DNA of 64,000 bases. Origin: Acetobacter oryzifermentans. Its GTDB lineage: Bacteria > Pseudomonadota > Alphaproteobacteria > Acetobacterales > Acetobacteraceae. The translations under genes and the position numbers were made by a program. Where the stretch lies: positions 310,001 to 374,000 of the forward strand of contig NZ_CP011120.1 of NCBI RefSeq assembly GCF_001628715.1. Direction: 5' to 3'. Below are positions 62,521 through 64,000 of the stretch, piece by piece; position 1 is the stretch's first letter, and each line of letters begins with the position of its first letter. A model generated the notes under the pieces. The model saw nothing but the letters and a program-made list of their open reading frames with translations. It was not told the DNA's origin and ran no database searches.

Positions 62521-63359
62521 TGGCCCGTATTCGTAGTGTTCACCCCGGCCTTTACACGGATGAAGCGTTTATGACGCTCTCTATGGCTGCACGGGTTTTA
62601 ATTGTTGGGCTGTGGGCTCATGCTGATGATGGCGGCGGATTTGAGTGGAAGCCACTTGTCCTGAAAGCGCGTATTTTCCCGGCTGACAACATAGACCTAG
62701 ATCCCATACTGACCGAGCTTGAGGAGAATGACGTCATAAAAAAGTATGACGTGTCTAGTAAGAGTTATGGAGCGATACGCAACTTCGGTAAGTGGCAACG
62801 CCCTCAAAAGCCAAAGCGGTTTGTGCCCATGCCTAAACCAGTACGAGAATACTGCCAGTCAGAAGCCGTCTGCCCGGATAAAGAAAATGATAGCGGTAAT
62901 AACCAAGTACAAGACGAGTATAATACCGGTACGCAACCAGTCAGCGACCAGTCATCAAATTCTTCCGCAGAAGGTAGGAAGGTAGGAAGGTATGAAGGTA
63001 ATAACTCTCTTACGCTTCGCTCCAGAGAGTCTGACGCGCCTTCGATGCCCAAAGCCGAACAATCGAGCCAGCGAGGTTCTCGCCTACCGCCGGACTGGCG
63101 ACCCACGGACGAAATGCGATCGTTCGCCCTGAGCCTGCTGCTGAACCCCACGGACGTTGGCGAGCAGTTTCGGGATTACTGGATTGCCCAACCCGGCGCC
63201 AAGGGTCGGAAATCGGATTGGGAGGCAACGTGGCGGAATTGGTGCAGGCGTGAGGCTGAGAGGGTGCCGAAGCGGACGGCTGCCCACGCTCAACAGCCAT
63301 CGCGGCACGACCGCGTTCGAGACGCATGGGCCAATGTGCCCGACATCCCGGGAGTTTGA
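62520..63359 (+). CDS. phage replication initiator-like protein
   Basis: A 279-residue protein with the plan of phage replisome organisers. The N-terminal winged helix has RIRSVHPGLYTDEAFMTLSM, AARVLIVGLWAHADDGGGFE and LTELEENDVIKKYD. A serine/asparagine-rich linker lies at about 120-180. The C-terminal DnaT-like part has LPPDWRPTDEMRSFALSLL and SDWEATWRNWCRREAE. The linker DNA contains four 8-bp repeats, and base composition changes in it. Confidence 0.8.
   Translation: MARIRSVHPGLYTDEAFMTLSMAARVLIVGLWAHADDGGGFEWKPLVLKARIFPADNIDLDPILTELEENDVIKKYDVSSKSYGAIRNFGKWQRPQKPKRFVPMPKPVREYCQSEAVCPDKENDSGNNQVQDEYNTGTQPVSDQSSNSSAEGRKVGRYEGNNSLTLRSRESDAPSMPKAEQSSQRGSRLPPDWRPTDEMRSFALSLLLNPTDVGEQFRDYWIAQPGAKGRKSDWEATWRNWCRREAERVPKRTAAHAQQPSRHDRVRDAWANVPDIPGV
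62971..63000 (+). repeat. 8-bp iterons inside the initiator gene
   Basis: AAGGTAGG-AAGGTAGG-AAGGTATG-AAGGTA: three and three-quarter copies of an 8-bp unit, read in different frames, beside AT-rich DNA. The position matches origin iterons inside lambda gene O. Candidate replication origin. Confidence 0.5.
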
Positions 63360-63362
63360 CCG

Positions 63363-64000
63363 ATGACCGCAATTTCGACACTCACACCCACAGCCGTTTG
63401 CCAGCCTAGCCCCGACCTGAGCGTGTTGCTCGATGCCGTCCGCAACAGCGTGCCTCTGCTGGCCCGCGACCTGACGCCACAGCGCATTTCCGAGGCGCGG
63501 CGCATCGCGGCTGTTGCGCTCCAGCCTGCTGACCCGGTGCTGATTGCCGCATGGCTGAAAAAACTTGCTGTGCTGGTTGTCAACGGGCCAGATGAGGCGC
63601 GGGCTCGCCAGCAGGCTGAGGCGATGGTTGAGGTTTGCGGCGATCTGCCAGCAGCCGTGTGGTGTCCCGAAGCGCGTAGGGCATGGGCTCGCTCTGGTGA
63701 GCGTGGAAAATTCTGGCCTGCACCGGCGGAGCTTTACGCTCACCTGCTGCCGTTCGCTGAAAAAATCCGCTGGCAACACCACGCAGCCCGCAAATTGGTA
63801 ACTCTGGCCGAGGCTGCCAAGGGAGCGCCTAAGCGCCGCACGCCAGAGGAACGCGCCGCCGTTGAGCGTGCCGTCAACGCGTGGAGGGGACGCCAGCCGG
63901 TGCAGCCCAAGGATGCCGTGCGGCGGATGCAGCCAGATCAGCCGAGCCTGCGCCAACGCATCGCTGAGTGTCGCCGCCAGCTCGAAACGGCGGATGAGAC
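63363..64000 (+). CDS. phage hypothetical, 3' end outside the window
   Basis: The frame starts at ATG 63363 (MTAISTLTPTAVCQPSPDLS), 3 nt after the initiator stop, and stays open to the last base, at least 212 codons. It is helical and alanine/arginine-rich, with VPLLARDLTPQRISEARRIA, EARARQQAEAMVEVCGDLPA and WARSGERGKFWPAPAELYAH. Its place after the initiator suggests a replication or helicase-loading partner, but no family is recognised. Codon use is GC-rich like the second half of the initiator gene. Confidence 0.7.
   Translation, partial: MTAISTLTPTAVCQPSPDLSVLLDAVRNSVPLLARDLTPQRISEARRIAAVALQPADPVLIAAWLKKLAVLVVNGPDEARARQQAEAMVEVCGDLPAAVWCPEARRAWARSGERGKFWPAPAELYAHLLPFAEKIRWQHHAARKLVTLAEAAKGAPKRRTPEERAAVERAVNAWRGRQPVQPKDAVRRMQPDQPSLRQRIAECRRQLETADE

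Larger units (their letters stand above)
48828..64000. mobile_element. lambda-like prophage, left part
   Basis: An integrase next to a tRNA gene, an excisionase-like gene, Bet recombinase, a CI/Cro switch with shared operators, ssb, a resolvase and a replication initiator all occur in phage order, with dense 4-nt overlaps between small genes. No structural or lysis genes and no right attachment site are reached, so the element continues past the window. The exact left boundary is probably within the tRNA 3' end. Confidence 0.93.

Noticed and set aside
63084..63956. 290-codon minus-strand frame at the window end
   Set aside because: It is antisense to the initiator and the final open gene, both with better starts and overlaps; product looks like a GC-rich shadow.

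Overview
The window reads as about 48.8 kb of alphaproteobacterial core chromosome followed by at least 15 kb of a lambda-like prophage. The protein style (GlyQ and GlyS as separate subunits, HisZ, type 2 ArgC, OlsB ornithine-lipid synthesis, a CxxC-less Fur, Hint_2-family protein) suggests an acetic acid bacterium, most likely Acetobacter or a close relative. That placement is an inference from protein resemblance, not from a search.

Layout. 1-5.5 kb: end of dapB, then metK-trmB, purH, a secreted duplicated-domain protein and a small DUF1328 membrane protein. 5.5-18.2 kb: mostly minus-strand housekeeping genes (EamA transporter, glyQ-glyS, XRE regulator, lnt, fur-olsB, rho, corA), with plus-strand DUF2076 and TusA-like genes between them. 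18.5-25.9 kb: plus-strand trpB-trpA, a flavoprotein, a HerA/DUF87-type ATPase, hisZ and purA. 26-35.4 kb: a phosphate-starvation locus, phoB-phoR-pstS and a phosphate-selective-type porin. Each promoter region carries 11-bp-spaced Pho half-sites (2, 3 and 4 copies), and a histidine acid phosphatase lies downstream.

36.6-42.1 kb is the most unusual chromosomal stretch. A C39 peptidase-containing ABC exporter and its HlyD-type adaptor lie next to an 86-residue protein with a textbook double-glycine leader (15 residues, cut predicted after G14-G15). Divergent from it, in visibly AT-rich DNA, is a Hint_2-domain protein. Together they look like a self-contained secretion cassette with an unrecognised, acidic, glycine/threonine/leucine-rich cargo. 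42-48.7 kb returns to ordinary genes (SDR, argC, mazG, DUF2501, htpG with a sigma-32-like promoter, N-formylglutamate amidohydrolase).

From tRNA-Val(GAC) at 48.75 kb to the window end is a prophage whose right end is not seen. The leftward operon (57.6 down to 49 kb) runs from a 27-bp-repeat beta-solenoid-like protein through a Gp157-like protein, Bet recombinase, a DnaQ-type exonuclease, many small 4-nt-overlapping genes, an excisionase-like gene and the integrase. The switch at 57.6-58.6 kb has a CI/LexA-like repressor, Cro, and four 17-bp operators of form GTATCC-N5-GGATAC in two pairs. Promoter spacing predicts leaderless cI and cro messages. The rightward operon carries cro, a SANT/zinc-finger protein, ssb, small regulators, a GapR/DUF2312 protein, a RuvC-like resolvase, a DNA methyltransferase and a replication initiator with internal 8-bp iterons. 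It ends in a gene that runs off the window.
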